12,864 bases of DNA from Chloroflexaceae bacterium UBA1466 (lineage in GTDB: Bacteria; Chloroflexota; Chloroflexia; Chloroflexales; Chloroflexaceae): contig DCSM01000123.1 of assembly GCA_002325605.1 (NCBI GenBank), forward strand, positions 3,058 through 15,921, written 5' to 3'. The translations under genes were made by a program, and so were the position numbers. The notes under the pieces were generated by a model. That model was given only the letters and a program-made list of their open reading frames with translations. It did not search any database and was not told the DNA's origin. Shown piece by piece: positions 6,582-12,864 of the stretch. Within the stretch, counting starts at the first letter, position 1; every line of letters starts with the position of its first letter.

Positions 6582-8339
6582 CTAAGCCTCGATTTCGCGG
6601 CGCAAGCGCTGAAGTTGAACTTCTGTTTCCTTAAAAGTCTGCTGGAGATCGGTGAATTGAGTCCGTTGCCCCCGCACAAAGCGCGTATAGGGACTCAACG
6701 CCTCGCGGATGCGCGTCAAGGCTTGCTCTGCTTCCCGTTCAACTTGGCGCTCCGTATTTTGGCGCAATTGCTTTCTTAGCTCAGAAATGCGCCCGTGAAA
6801 AGCCTTTTTGGCCTGATTTCGCTTGGCCGGAATGAAATAGAAACCGCCTAAAGCGACCAAAGTGGCCGCTAAAACCCCTGTTACATCAAGCCAGACGGTA
6901 TGAAAAAGCGCCACCATCGCCGCGCCCAACCCAACAGCACCCATTTGGGTCAATGCTGTAGCGGCCAGCGAAGCTTGCACATCATCGGCTAAAATCCGCG
7001 CTTCATACTCATGATCGTAGCTTGAAACGATTTGCGAAGCGGTTTGCCCAATCGAATCGAGGAGCGATGCCCGATTATAATCAAATGTTCCCTCGACTTT
7101 GCCAATAATTCCTTTTGGATGTTGATTTACGCGAGTTTGTTGCACATAAGAGACAATATTTTGCCAGAGGCGCAGGTTTTTCTCAAGCATCCAATCAATC
7201 AGCACTTGCACTCTTTGCTCAATTTGGGCCGGTAGATCGCCGACAACTTCTTGTTGAAAAGCGGTCCGCATCCGTTCAGGATGAATAAGGTCTTGAATCT
7301 TATTCAACCGAATCTTTGAATCAAAGAAATGATCGCCACGTTGCTCTAAAGTCTGCAAAAGGAGATCAATTTCGTTCAGATGAAGTTGGGCATCCGTGAT
7401 TAAATCGTTACGAAAGAGCGTAAGCTGTTGTTCAATGTTATCTATCGTTTTGAAATCCTCACTTAGCGTCGCCAGACGCTGTTGGATTAGCTTCAAATAG
7501 GTTGTGGTAAGGCGCTGGGCCACGCCGAGCGGCGAAAGCAATTTCAGCCGCAGCCGCGCTTCAGGATCCAAAGTTTCCAGAATATAATTTTCAACAGCTT
7601 TGATGCGACTGGCTTCCTCTTGGCTGGGGTCTTGCGTTTGCAGGCGCGAGCGCAAAGCCAGCCGCGCCGAGACTGGAAAAATCTCAGGTTTGTGGCCTAA
7701 AAGAGCCATGCTATTCTGTTGCACAAAAGCTAAGACTTGTTCTAGCTCATCCGCTTCCAAAATATCAATTTTATTGAGAATTAAAACAATCTTTTTGCCC
7801 CATTGCGCGATAAGGGTAAGAAAAAGCCGCTCGCTTTCAGTGAAAGGGCGGTCTGCGGAAGTGACAAAAAGCACAAGATCAGCGTGAGGAATGAAATCTC
7901 GCGTCAATTCTTCGTGTTGGCGCAAGACCGCATTCGTTCCAGGGGTATCTACAATCGTAAGTTGGCGCAAAACGGGGGAGGGATAAACGCGTTCCAAAAC
8001 CGTCGCACTTTGGCTAAAGACTTGCGGTTCAGGCCCATAGCGCAGCAGGTTAAGGCGGTCTGTCGTGGGAGTCACACCTTCAGGCAGAATGCGCTCGCCC
8101 AACAAAGCGTTGATAAAACTCGATTTGCCCGAATTGTATTCGCCCGCAATCACCAACAAAAAGAGGTCTGAAAGGTGGGCTAAAGTGTCGCTAAGAGCGC
8201 GGCTATCGGCGGGCGCAACATCGGGGTTAAGCTGTTCTAAAGCCTTCTGAAGCTGTTCCAGAAGCAACTGGAGGTCGGTTAAGATAACTTCCTGGCGTTC
8301 AGAAAGCAGACGTTTGGTTTTGAGAGGACTAGATAGCAA
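6582..8339 (-). CDS. Bacterial dynamin-like GTPase, 585 aa
   Basis: A large GTPase expected to bind and remodel membranes. G1/P-loop is GEYNSGKS (66-73), G2 lies in TPTTD (T92/T93), G3 is DTPG (131-134), and G4 is NKID (189-192). PVSA (222-225) is a possible G5. Helical stalk regions fill about 270-450. Residues about 459-503 hold two adjacent hydrophobic segments, the membrane-inserting paddle typical of bacterial dynamin-like proteins, followed by a Lys/Arg-rich coiled coil to the end. The length fits the family. The frame begins at TTG 8339 with no clear Shine-Dalgarno. The frame stays open up to a TAA at 8423-8421 without any ATG or GTG, so the exact start is uncertain. Bacterial dynamins often occur in pairs; no second copy is in this window. 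The 92-nt gap to the CpXC gene contains that gene's own promoter. Confidence 0.92.
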   Translation of the reverse strand: MLSSPLKTKRLLSERQEVILTDLQLLLEQLQKALEQLNPDVAPADSRALSDTLAHLSDLFLLVIAGEYNSGKSSFINALLGERILPEGVTPTTDRLNLLRYGPEPQVFSQSATVLERVYPSPVLRQLTIVDTPGTNAVLRQHEELTRDFIPHADLVLFVTSADRPFTESERLFLTLIAQWGKKIVLILNKIDILEADELEQVLAFVQQNSMALLGHKPEIFPVSARLALRSRLQTQDPSQEEASRIKAVENYILETLDPEARLRLKLLSPLGVAQRLTTTYLKLIQQRLATLSEDFKTIDNIEQQLTLFRNDLITDAQLHLNEIDLLLQTLEQRGDHFFDSKIRLNKIQDLIHPERMRTAFQQEVVGDLPAQIEQRVQVLIDWMLEKNLRLWQNIVSYVQQTRVNQHPKGIIGKVEGTFDYNRASLLDSIGQTASQIVSSYDHEYEARILADDVQASLAATALTQMGAVGLGAAMVALFHTVWLDVTGVLAATLVALGGFYFIPAKRNQAKKAFHGRISELRKQLRQNTERQVEREAEQALTRIREALSPYTRFVRGQRTQFTDLQQTFKETEVQLQRLRREIEA

Positions 8340-8448
8340 AATCGAGCGACTTTCTGGCTCTGGTTCGCCTTTTGGGGCCCACGCAGAGACCGATAAATTT
8401 GCAAAATGGCCAGATGTGATTTAGATTACAAACAACGGCCCGTAAACG

Positions 8449-8457
8449 TGCTATAAT
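8449..8457 (+). promoter_or_regulatory. Near-consensus extended -10 promoter facing a terminator
   Basis: TGC (8449-8451) followed by TATAAT (8452-8457), preceded by ACG, is almost identical to the promoter in front of the lyase gene (10706-10714). There is no protein gene on the plus strand for the next 2.3 kb. The only thing downstream is the hairpin at 8486-8523. No recognisable -35. Confidence 0.5.
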
Positions 8458-8463
8458 CAAGGC

Positions 8464-8523
8464 ATCTCCTTCTCCTCTCTTCTCTTGACAAAGGGGGCCT
8501 GGCTATCCAGGCCCCTTTTGTCA
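8464..8523 (+). ncRNA. Candidate very short RNA (about 60 nt) between promoter and terminator
   Basis: If transcription starts about 7 nt after the -10 (near 8464), the transcript begins with about 22 nt made of almost only C and U (CTCCTTCTCCTCTCTTCTC, 8466-8484). It then folds into a 17-bp hairpin. The one non-Watson-Crick position (G8493 with T8516) is G-U on this strand but A-C on the other, which favours the plus-strand RNA as the folded molecule. The pyrimidine tail is complementary to Shine-Dalgarno sequences. No known sRNA family is recognised. It could equally be an idle promoter next to a terminator for other transcripts. Confidence 0.3.
8486..8523. terminator. Strong hairpin terminator, possibly bidirectional
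   Basis: Left arm 8486-8502 (TGACAAAGGGGGCCTGG) pairs with right arm 8507-8523 (CCAGGCCCCTTTTGTCA) around a CTAT loop, 17 pairs with one G-U. The plus strand has a TTTT run after the GC-rich core. On the minus strand the run is CTTT and the stem carries an A-C mismatch, so termination of the small membrane-protein transcript (stop at 8541) is possible but weaker. Confidence 0.75.
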
Positions 8524-8540
8524 TGTCTGGGAAATTTATT

Positions 8541-8900
8541 TTAGCCCCCAAACTGGCGTAAAATGACGGCCACTGCTCCCAAAACCAACGCTCCGCCTAG
8601 AACAAAATAGCCGGCCCCTGGAGCCAAGCCGCGTAGGTTAAGTAGAGACGGGTGGCCACCCGTCCCTACCCCAGAGCGCGAGCGCGGCAATTCAATCTTT
8701 TGCCCCCGCCAATAAGTGACTTGGCTTGAGCCGCCCCCGCGCTTTTGCACTTTGCGCCAGCCTAGCAGACAAAGATACCCTCCACCGCCCGCCAGCCCCA
8801 CCGCCAAAATGGGCCAGGGCAAAATTGCCCCATTGGCCACAAGCGCGACCACCATAATAATAGCGATCCATCTTTGCCATTCAAGTTGGTTTTTTTTCAT
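8541..8900 (-). CDS. Small membrane protein of unknown function, 119 aa
   Basis: Not recognised as a named family. Hydrophobic segments at about 11-25, 28-48 and 95-114 suggest three membrane helices. The loop between the second and third contains VTYWRGQKIELPRSRS (61-76), basic and polar. Residues 78-87 (VGTGGHPSLL) are encoded exactly by a 28-bp palindromic repeat, so that part of the loop looks acquired. ATG at 8900 has AGGGAG (8910-8905) just upstream. An A8 tract follows immediately after the start (8897-8890). The gene begins 12 nt after the histidine kinase stop and is almost certainly co-transcribed with it. Its job may relate to the kinase, but nothing in the sequence proves that. 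Confidence 0.7.
   Translation of the reverse strand: MKKNQLEWQRWIAIIMVVALVANGAILPWPILAVGLAGGGGYLCLLGWRKVQKRGGGSSQVTYWRGQKIELPRSRSGVGTGGHPSLLNLRGLAPGAGYFVLGGALVLGAVAVILRQFGG
8642..8669. repeat. 28-bp REP-like palindrome inside a coding sequence
   Basis: The core GACGGGTGGCCACCCGTC (8647-8664) is a perfect 18-bp palindrome. Four further pairs (GTAG/CTAC, 8642-8645 with 8666-8669) flank it beyond one mismatch (A8646 against C8665). GTAGGGAC...GTCCCTAC palindromes are, from memory, a widespread style of dispersed repeat in Chloroflexota and other phyla. Here it is read in frame as residues 78-87 of the small membrane protein. Confidence 0.7.
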
Positions 8901-8912
8901 GTTTCTCCCTAA

Positions 8913-10571
8913 CTAGCGTCGTTTTTCTTCAAGCAATGGAATTCGTAATTCAACCGTCGTGCCACTTCCCTGCTCCGAACGAATCCGAAATTCGGCCCCA
9001 ATCAAACTCGCCCGTTCCTTCATATTCAACAAACCAAGACTCCCTCGTGAATTATACCCAGCTTCAACCGCATTTAGATTAAAGCCTTTGCCCCGATCTC
9101 GCACACTAGCGATCAAATGATCCTCTTCTTCGTAGAAGTAAATCACGATTTCGCTGGCTTGGGCATGTTTGCGCGCATTATTGACCGCTTCTTGGATGAT
9201 AATAAAGGTTGCCGCTTCGATCTCATAAGGCAACCGTGGAACACTGGCCGGGGCTTCCAGCCGCAATTTGGTGTCGCGGCCCGCCGGGTCGCGCCAGCGG
9301 TCTACATATTGCTGGAGCATGGGCAAAAGCCCTTGGATTTCCAGGCCCAAAGGCCGCAGTTCAAAGAGCAAAGTGCGAATGTTATAGGTCGTTTTGTTGA
9401 CCAGATCGGAAAGTGTTTCCATTTCGCTGGCGACGCGCTCCGGCATGGCCACCAACAATTTCTTGATAAATTCAATGTTCATGGCGATGGCCGCCAAACT
9501 TTGGGCCGGGCCATCATGAAGGTCGCGGGCAATCGCTCGGCGGACCTCTTCTTCTTTGCTCAAGAGCCGATCTCGTTCTTCGCGCAAGCTGCGGTAGAGC
9601 CGGGCATTCTCTAGCGCAATCCCCGCTTGGGCCGCCAAAGTAGTGAGCAATTGCATATCCTGGTCCGTAAAAGTGGCTCCGCCCCGCTTATTGAGCAGTT
9701 GGACTACCCCAACCACGCGGTCTTTCACCCGCATCGGGACACAAATCAACGATTGAGCAACAAAATCTACATCGCGGCCAACGGAGGGATACCAGCGCAG
9801 GTCTTGCTGCACATCGTTGACAATCTGGGGAATTCCGTGCATGGCAACCCAACCTGCAATGCCTTGGTCGGCGGGCAACCGAAATTCTTGCTGGCCAGGT
9901 TGGAGGCGCAAAACAAGCTCTTGGTGTTCTTCATCCAAAATAAAGATCGAACAGCGCTCGGCCCCTACTACTTCAGGAACCCGCAGCCGAATCTCGTCCA
10001 GCAAGCTGTTCAAATCTAGGTTGACCGCCAGCGATTGCCCAACTTCATAGAGCAGCCGCAATTCAAGAAGGTCGCGTTCGGCTCGCTGGAGCATCGTCAG
10101 CTTATCAGCTTCGCCCCCAATCGCCCGAACTAAGAGAATCAGCAAATCCTCTTCAGGTTTTAGCATCGCGGAGCCACCCGCATGTTTCTCTAACGTGGTT
10201 TCGGTGGAGACGACCAGGTGCAACAACCCGACGCAGAGATCTCCACTTTGAAGGGGTAATTCCAGGAGATTAGAGCCATCTTCCAGGGCGTAGTAGCCAA
10301 TCGTTGGCTCATTATTGGCATCCCGGCGCGCAAAACTAGTGCGGGCCTGCTCGATAAGGGTGCAGGCCTCACTGTCTAAGGGGCCATTTTCGAGGCGCAC
10401 ACTTCCGCCATTTGGTGGAAGATAGAGCAAAGCTCCTGCCTGGGCCGGCCAGAAACTCACCAAGCGGGCCAGGGAAGCACGGAGAAGATGGGAAACATCG
10501 TGGTGGCCGCCAGCGGTCAAGAGCTTACTTAAAGTCTCAAGTTGAATTTGATCCGATTTTGAAGAAACCAT
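8913..10571 (-). CDS. GAF-domain sensor histidine kinase of the NarL/DesK type, 552 aa
   Basis: This is a cytoplasmic-looking two-component sensor without membrane helices. Residues about 20-155 form a degenerate GAF-like region. A canonical GAF domain spans about 172-325, with CSIFILDEE, ADQGIAGWVAMHG and LICVPMRVKDRVVGVVQLLNKR. The HisKA_3 dimerisation domain has the phosphoacceptor H352 in RAIARDLHDGPAQSL. The HATPase has the N box EAVNNARKHA (461-470), G1 DRGKGF (492-497) and G2 GSLGLLNMKERA (510-521), ending GSGTTVELRIPL. All key residues are present. I chose ATG 10571 because GAGGGA (10581-10576) precedes it by 4 nt and the protein becomes canonical from there. The frame stays open further upstream but runs through the promoter of the divergent lyase gene. 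No response regulator is adjacent. The sensed ligand is unknown. Confidence 0.9.
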   Translation of the reverse strand: MVSSKSDQIQLETLSKLLTAGGHHDVSHLLRASLARLVSFWPAQAGALLYLPPNGGSVRLENGPLDSEACTLIEQARTSFARRDANNEPTIGYYALEDGSNLLELPLQSGDLCVGLLHLVVSTETTLEKHAGGSAMLKPEEDLLILLVRAIGGEADKLTMLQRAERDLLELRLLYEVGQSLAVNLDLNSLLDEIRLRVPEVVGAERCSIFILDEEHQELVLRLQPGQQEFRLPADQGIAGWVAMHGIPQIVNDVQQDLRWYPSVGRDVDFVAQSLICVPMRVKDRVVGVVQLLNKRGGATFTDQDMQLLTTLAAQAGIALENARLYRSLREERDRLLSKEEEVRRAIARDLHDGPAQSLAAIAMNIEFIKKLLVAMPERVASEMETLSDLVNKTTYNIRTLLFELRPLGLEIQGLLPMLQQYVDRWRDPAGRDTKLRLEAPASVPRLPYEIEAATFIIIQEAVNNARKHAQASEIVIYFYEEEDHLIASVRDRGKGFNLNAVEAGYNSRGSLGLLNMKERASLIGAEFRIRSEQGSGTTVELRIPLLEEKRR

Positions 10572-10705
10572 AACATCCCTCGCAGGCAGAAATGACCATA
10601 GCGTGTATGGTAGCTTAAAACACCTGAATAGGCAAGAAAGCCTCCGGGCTTGGCTCGCCCTAAGCTGAAACCCGCGCACCCAGCGCAAGTGGGGCAAAGG
10701 GTTTG

Positions 10706-10714
10706 TGCTATAAT
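10706..10714 (+). promoter_or_regulatory. Extended -10 promoter of the aspartase/fumarase gene
   Basis: TGC (10706-10708) plus TATAAT (10709-10714) lies 62 nt before the ATG at 10777, with no clear -35. It is the best-placed promoter in the 205-nt divergent region between the kinase and the lyase. A minus-strand counterpart for the kinase is not obvious. Confidence 0.65.
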
Positions 10715-10776
10715 AGACGCGGCAATTTGATCTAAGGTTGAATTCTTGCAGTGTTCTAAGGAGGCAACTAAGGCCC

Positions 10777-12201
10777 ATGACGGACAATTATCGGCTTGAG
10801 AAAGACTCGCTTGGGGAAGTTCAAGTCCCCCGTGAGGCGCTTTATGGGGCCCAAACCCAGCGAGCGGTTCAAAACTTTCCGGTGAGCGGGCTGCGCCCTT
10901 ACCCTGCTTTTGTCTGGTCGATGGCGACAATTAAGCGGGCCGCGGCGGAAGTCAATCGGGATTTGGGGCTGCTCGACCCCAAGCTGGCTGGAGCGATTAT
11001 GCAAGCGGCCCAAGAAGTTATTGATGGCCAGCATCGAGAGCATTTTGTGGTCGACCCCTTCCAGGCTGGCGCGGGAACGAGCCACAATATGAACAACAAC
11101 GAGGTCATCTCTAACCGCGCTAACCAAATCTTAGGTTATCAACTGGAAGATGCCCAGAAACCTGTCAACCCCAATGACCATGTCAATATGGCGCAGAGTA
11201 CCAATGACACGATTCCAGCCGCTATTCGGCTCGGTTGCCTCTGGCGACTGACTGAATTGCTCTCTACCATTGACGAGCTTGCGCTGGCCCTGGAGCAAAA
11301 GGCTAAGGAATTCGATGGGGTTGTCAAGTCAGGGCGCACTCATTTGCAGGATGCTGTACCTGTCCGGCTCGGCCAAGAGTTTGGGGCTTACGCGCTGGCC
11401 GTCCGCATGGATCGGGATCGCATTGCAGCAGCGGGCGATTGGTTGCGGCGCTTGGGAATTGGGGGCACAGCAACGGGGAGCGGCTTGAATGCCCATCCCG
11501 AATATCACGCCCGCATGGTAAAGACCTTGAGTGGGTTGACAGGCCAGCCTTTGCGGACTAGTGATAACCTCTTTGAGTCGATGCAGAATATGGCTGATCC
11601 AGCCAATTTCTCTGCTAGTTTGCGGACTTTGTGCATTACGCTTACGCGGATTGCCAATGACTTCCGCCTCCTGAGCAGTGGCCCCGCAACGGGCTTGGAT
11701 GAGCTTCGGTTGCCTGCCGTCCAGCCTGGGAGCAGCATTATGCCTGGCAAAGTCAATCCCGTGATGGCGGAGATGCTGAATATGGCTTGCTTCCACGTGC
11801 AAGGCTCTGATCTAACGGTTGCCTTGGCCGCCCAGGCGGGGCAATTGGAACTCAATGTGATGATGCCAATCATCGCCCATAATCTCTTTGAGATGATGCA
11901 CGTTCTAATCGGGGCCATTAGCGCTTTCACGACTAAATGTGTCGTCGGCTTGCAGGCTAACCCTGAAAAGGCGACAGGCTGGTTGGCAAAGAATGCGATC
12001 CTCGTGACCGCGCTTAATCCTGTGATTGGCTATCTCAATGGCGCAGCCGTGGCTAAAGAAGCGATGGCCACTGGGAAGACCATTAAAGAGGTGGTCATTG
12101 AAAAAGGTCTCCTTGACCCCGATAAAATAGATGAGTTGCTTGATGTGCGCGCCCTAACTGAAGGCGGCATTCAAGGCGGAGTCGGGGCCGGCGGCGGCTA
12201 A
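10777..12201 (+). CDS. Aspartase/fumarase superfamily lyase, probably aspartate ammonia-lyase, 474 aa
   Basis: A cytosolic tetrameric enzyme that reversibly eliminates ammonia from L-aspartate, or water from malate, to give fumarate. Active-site elements seen are GAGTSHNMNNNEV (98-110, T101), HVNMAQSTNDT (135-145, S141-T142-N143), GRTHLQDAVPVRLGQEF (186-202, T188-H189) and the mobile loop GSSIMPGKVNPV (318-329: S319 as catalytic Ser, K325, N327). QSTND rather than QSSND, and AGQLELNVMMP, lean to aspartase. NAILVTALNPVIGY and the GLLDPDKIDELLDVRALTEGG tail look more fumarase-like, so the substrate is not certain. It ends in a Gly-rich tail. ATG 10777 has TAAGGAGG (10757-10764) 12 nt upstream. 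An upstream in-frame ATG at 10738 would add a 13-residue unconserved leader and is less likely. It stands alone with its own promoter and terminator. Confidence 0.93.
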   Translation: MTDNYRLEKDSLGEVQVPREALYGAQTQRAVQNFPVSGLRPYPAFVWSMATIKRAAAEVNRDLGLLDPKLAGAIMQAAQEVIDGQHREHFVVDPFQAGAGTSHNMNNNEVISNRANQILGYQLEDAQKPVNPNDHVNMAQSTNDTIPAAIRLGCLWRLTELLSTIDELALALEQKAKEFDGVVKSGRTHLQDAVPVRLGQEFGAYALAVRMDRDRIAAAGDWLRRLGIGGTATGSGLNAHPEYHARMVKTLSGLTGQPLRTSDNLFESMQNMADPANFSASLRTLCITLTRIANDFRLLSSGPATGLDELRLPAVQPGSSIMPGKVNPVMAEMLNMACFHVQGSDLTVALAAQAGQLELNVMMPIIAHNLFEMMHVLIGAISAFTTKCVVGLQANPEKATGWLAKNAILVTALNPVIGYLNGAAVAKEAMATGKTIKEVVIEKGLLDPDKIDELLDVRALTEGGIQGGVGAGGG

Positions 12202-12234
12202 AGCTTTTAGCGCCAGATCGGTTTGGGATGAGCA

Positions 12235-12276
12235 GCAGCATTTCGGTGGGAAGACTCCCGAAATGCTGCCCTTTTT
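12235..12276 (+). terminator. Rho-independent terminator of the lyase gene
   Basis: GCAGCATTTCGG (12235-12246) and CCGAAATGCTGC (12258-12269) form a perfect 12-bp stem around an 11-nt loop, followed by CCTTTTT (12270-12276). It begins 33 nt after the lyase stop. The stop codon of the converging zinc-ribbon gene (12277-12275) lies in the T-run, so the same hairpin also follows that gene immediately. Confidence 0.88.
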
Positions 12277-12727
12277 AGCCAGTGTGACAGCCACAACGAG
12301 GGCAAAAGAGCGCAGTTTGGGGCATCTGGAATTGGCACTTAGGACAACTCTTGGTCTGCCCAGCGCTTTGCGGCTTCTCTTCAGGCTCATGAATCGTCAC
12401 TGCCTGGGCCCTTGGCGCAGCGGTGTCCGTTGGCTCCACATAGGCTTGCGCTTCTTCTACCTTTAATTCCTCCTCCTTCTGCACCATACGGGATTGAATC
12501 TCGTCGATCCGCTTGGTCAATTCAGCTATCGTTGGGGATTTGATCTGCCCAGCACGGTGCAAGTCATAGGCCCGCTGCCCTAACTCATTAAGCGCTTGAT
12601 CTAACCGATTCTTCAGGTCATTCAAGTCCCCCGTAATCCGTGAAGTGCGCTGGAACTTCTCCATCTCAAAGGCTGCTCGATTCTTCCATTGCCCAGCGAT
12701 CTTATTAAGCTGGTCTAGTGGCCCCAT
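12275..12727 (-). CDS. Coiled-coil protein with C-terminal zinc ribbon, 150 aa, function unknown
   Basis: Residues about 1-95 are highly charged and helical, probably coiled coil (ITGDLNDLKNRLDQALNELG and IAELTKRIDEIQSRMVQKEE). A Pro/Ala/Glu-rich linker spans about 96-125. The C-terminal zinc ribbon is C128-P-K-C131 ... C142-P-R-C145, followed by GCHTG. No signal peptide or membrane segment. The ATG has a very strong AAAGGAGG (12744-12737) at 9 nt spacing and an extended -10 upstream, so it is likely expressed on its own. Coiled-coil plus zinc-ribbon proteins of this size are common hypothetical proteins in Chloroflexota. A scaffold or adaptor role would fit, but nothing proves it. It converges with the lyase gene and is not in an operon with any gene in view. 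Confidence 0.8.
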   Translation of the reverse strand: MGPLDQLNKIAGQWKNRAAFEMEKFQRTSRITGDLNDLKNRLDQALNELGQRAYDLHRAGQIKSPTIAELTKRIDEIQSRMVQKEEELKVEEAQAYVEPTDTAAPRAQAVTIHEPEEKPQSAGQTKSCPKCQFQMPQTALFCPRCGCHTG

Positions 12728-12736
12728 TGTTCGTTT

Positions 12737-12744
12737 CCTCCTTT
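12737..12744 (-). promoter_or_regulatory. Strong Shine-Dalgarno of the zinc-ribbon gene
   Basis: AAAGGAGG on the minus strand, 9 nt before ATG 12727, is one of the best ribosome binding sites in the window and fixes this start. Confidence 0.75.
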
Positions 12745-12776
12745 GTCTACAAGACTGATCTACTGGTCACAAATCT

Positions 12777-12785
12777 ATTGTAGCA
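12777..12785 (-). promoter_or_regulatory. Extended -10 promoter of the zinc-ribbon gene
   Basis: On the minus strand TGC (12785-12783) is followed by TACAAT (12782-12777), preceded by TG, giving the same GTGCTAYAAT word as at 8448 and 10705. The leader to the ATG is about 43 nt. No convincing -35. Beyond it, 12790-12864 shows no supportable gene. Confidence 0.5.
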
Positions 12786-12864
12786 CAGCGTTTGCGCCCA
12801 GCTAGGGCGGCTGCTTTTCAAAAGCCATCCTTGATTCTGAGACTTTCGTTGCAAGCGGCCTGGG

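Noticed and set aside
10595..10611. Inverted repeat ACCATA-N5-TATGGT as operator or kinase promoter
   Set aside because: Arms are only 6 bp, and the minus-strand TATGGT has no matching -35 or TG extension. Not strong enough to call.
10638..10651. AAGCC-TCCG-GGCTT hairpin as an attenuator in the kinase leader
   Set aside because: Only 5 bp arms with a broken T-run on the minus strand, and the transcript start is unknown.
10738..10776. Earlier ATG for the lyase gene
   Set aside because: The extra 13 residues are unlike the family N-terminus, and the Shine-Dalgarno at 10757-10764 lies downstream of that ATG and fits 10777.
10572..10787. N-terminal extension of the histidine kinase frame by 72 residues
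   Set aside because: The extension crosses the lyase promoter and ribosome binding site on the other strand, is Cys/Arg/Leu-rich without domain character, and ATG 10571 has a good ribosome binding site.
11329..11802. 157-codon minus-strand open frame inside the lyase gene
   Set aside because: Antisense shadow of a highly conserved enzyme, with no recognisable protein features.
12154..12390. 78-codon minus-strand open frame across the lyase terminator
   Set aside because: Overlaps two well-supported genes and a terminator, with Cys/Lys/Ser-rich low-quality composition.
12790..12864. Partial gene at the right edge, and the GCTTTT-C-AAAAGC palindrome (12812-12824)
   Set aside because: Short frames are open on the minus strand, but none has family features or length enough to support. 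The palindrome is short and AT-rich.

Overview
The window reads as chromosome of a free-living bacterium, most likely a Chloroflexota (Anaerolineae-like) genome. The main pointers are a CpXC-domain protein of the kind common in that phylum, a DUF2142/GT39-type membrane glycosyltransferase with a C-terminal beta-rich tail, a GAF plus NarL-type histidine kinase, a coiled-coil zinc-ribbon protein, and compact genes with frequent TTG starts. The phylum is an inference from protein style. There is no rRNA or marker gene here to prove it. I see no phage, insertion sequence, tRNA or CRISPR array.

Layout. (1) 3-185, +: tail of an upstream membrane-protein gene, closed by a rho-independent terminator (222-250). 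(2) 318-2126, +: a large GT-C type membrane glycosyltransferase with its own promoter. It converges with (3) 6489-2139, -: four genes in the order CpXC protein, GT9 glycosyltransferase, CPBP intramembrane protease, YdcF/DUF218 protein. They have gaps of -1, 47 and 15 nt and are probably transcribed from an extended -10 promoter at 6543-6551. (4) 8339-6582, -: bacterial dynamin-like GTPase. (5) 8340-8540: intergenic region holding a near-consensus plus-strand promoter followed within 70 nt by a strong terminator hairpin, which suggests a very short RNA. (6) 10571-8541, -: GAF sensor histidine kinase followed 12 nt later by a small three-helix membrane protein. That protein's reading frame contains a 28-bp palindromic repeat. 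(7) 10777-12201, +: aspartase/fumarase family lyase, divergent from the kinase, with its own promoter and terminator. (8) 12727-12275, -: coiled-coil zinc-ribbon protein converging on the lyase; its stop codon abuts the lyase terminator.

Working together: regions 1-3 look like cell-envelope functions (polyprenol-sugar and nucleotide-sugar glycosyltransferases, a YdcF-like envelope protein, a membrane protease). The dynamin-like protein suggests membrane remodelling next door. The kinase has no response regulator in the window, so its partner is elsewhere. The lyase is central C4 metabolism and seems unrelated to its neighbours.

The most interesting signals are small ones. These are the promoter-terminator unit at 8449-8523, the palindrome absorbed into a protein at 8642-8669, a second palindrome on the start of the CPBP gene (4011-4028), a shared TGN-TAYAAT promoter style, and a 22-nt near-perfect direct repeat flanking the GT-C gene. 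I found no clear new multi-gene system.
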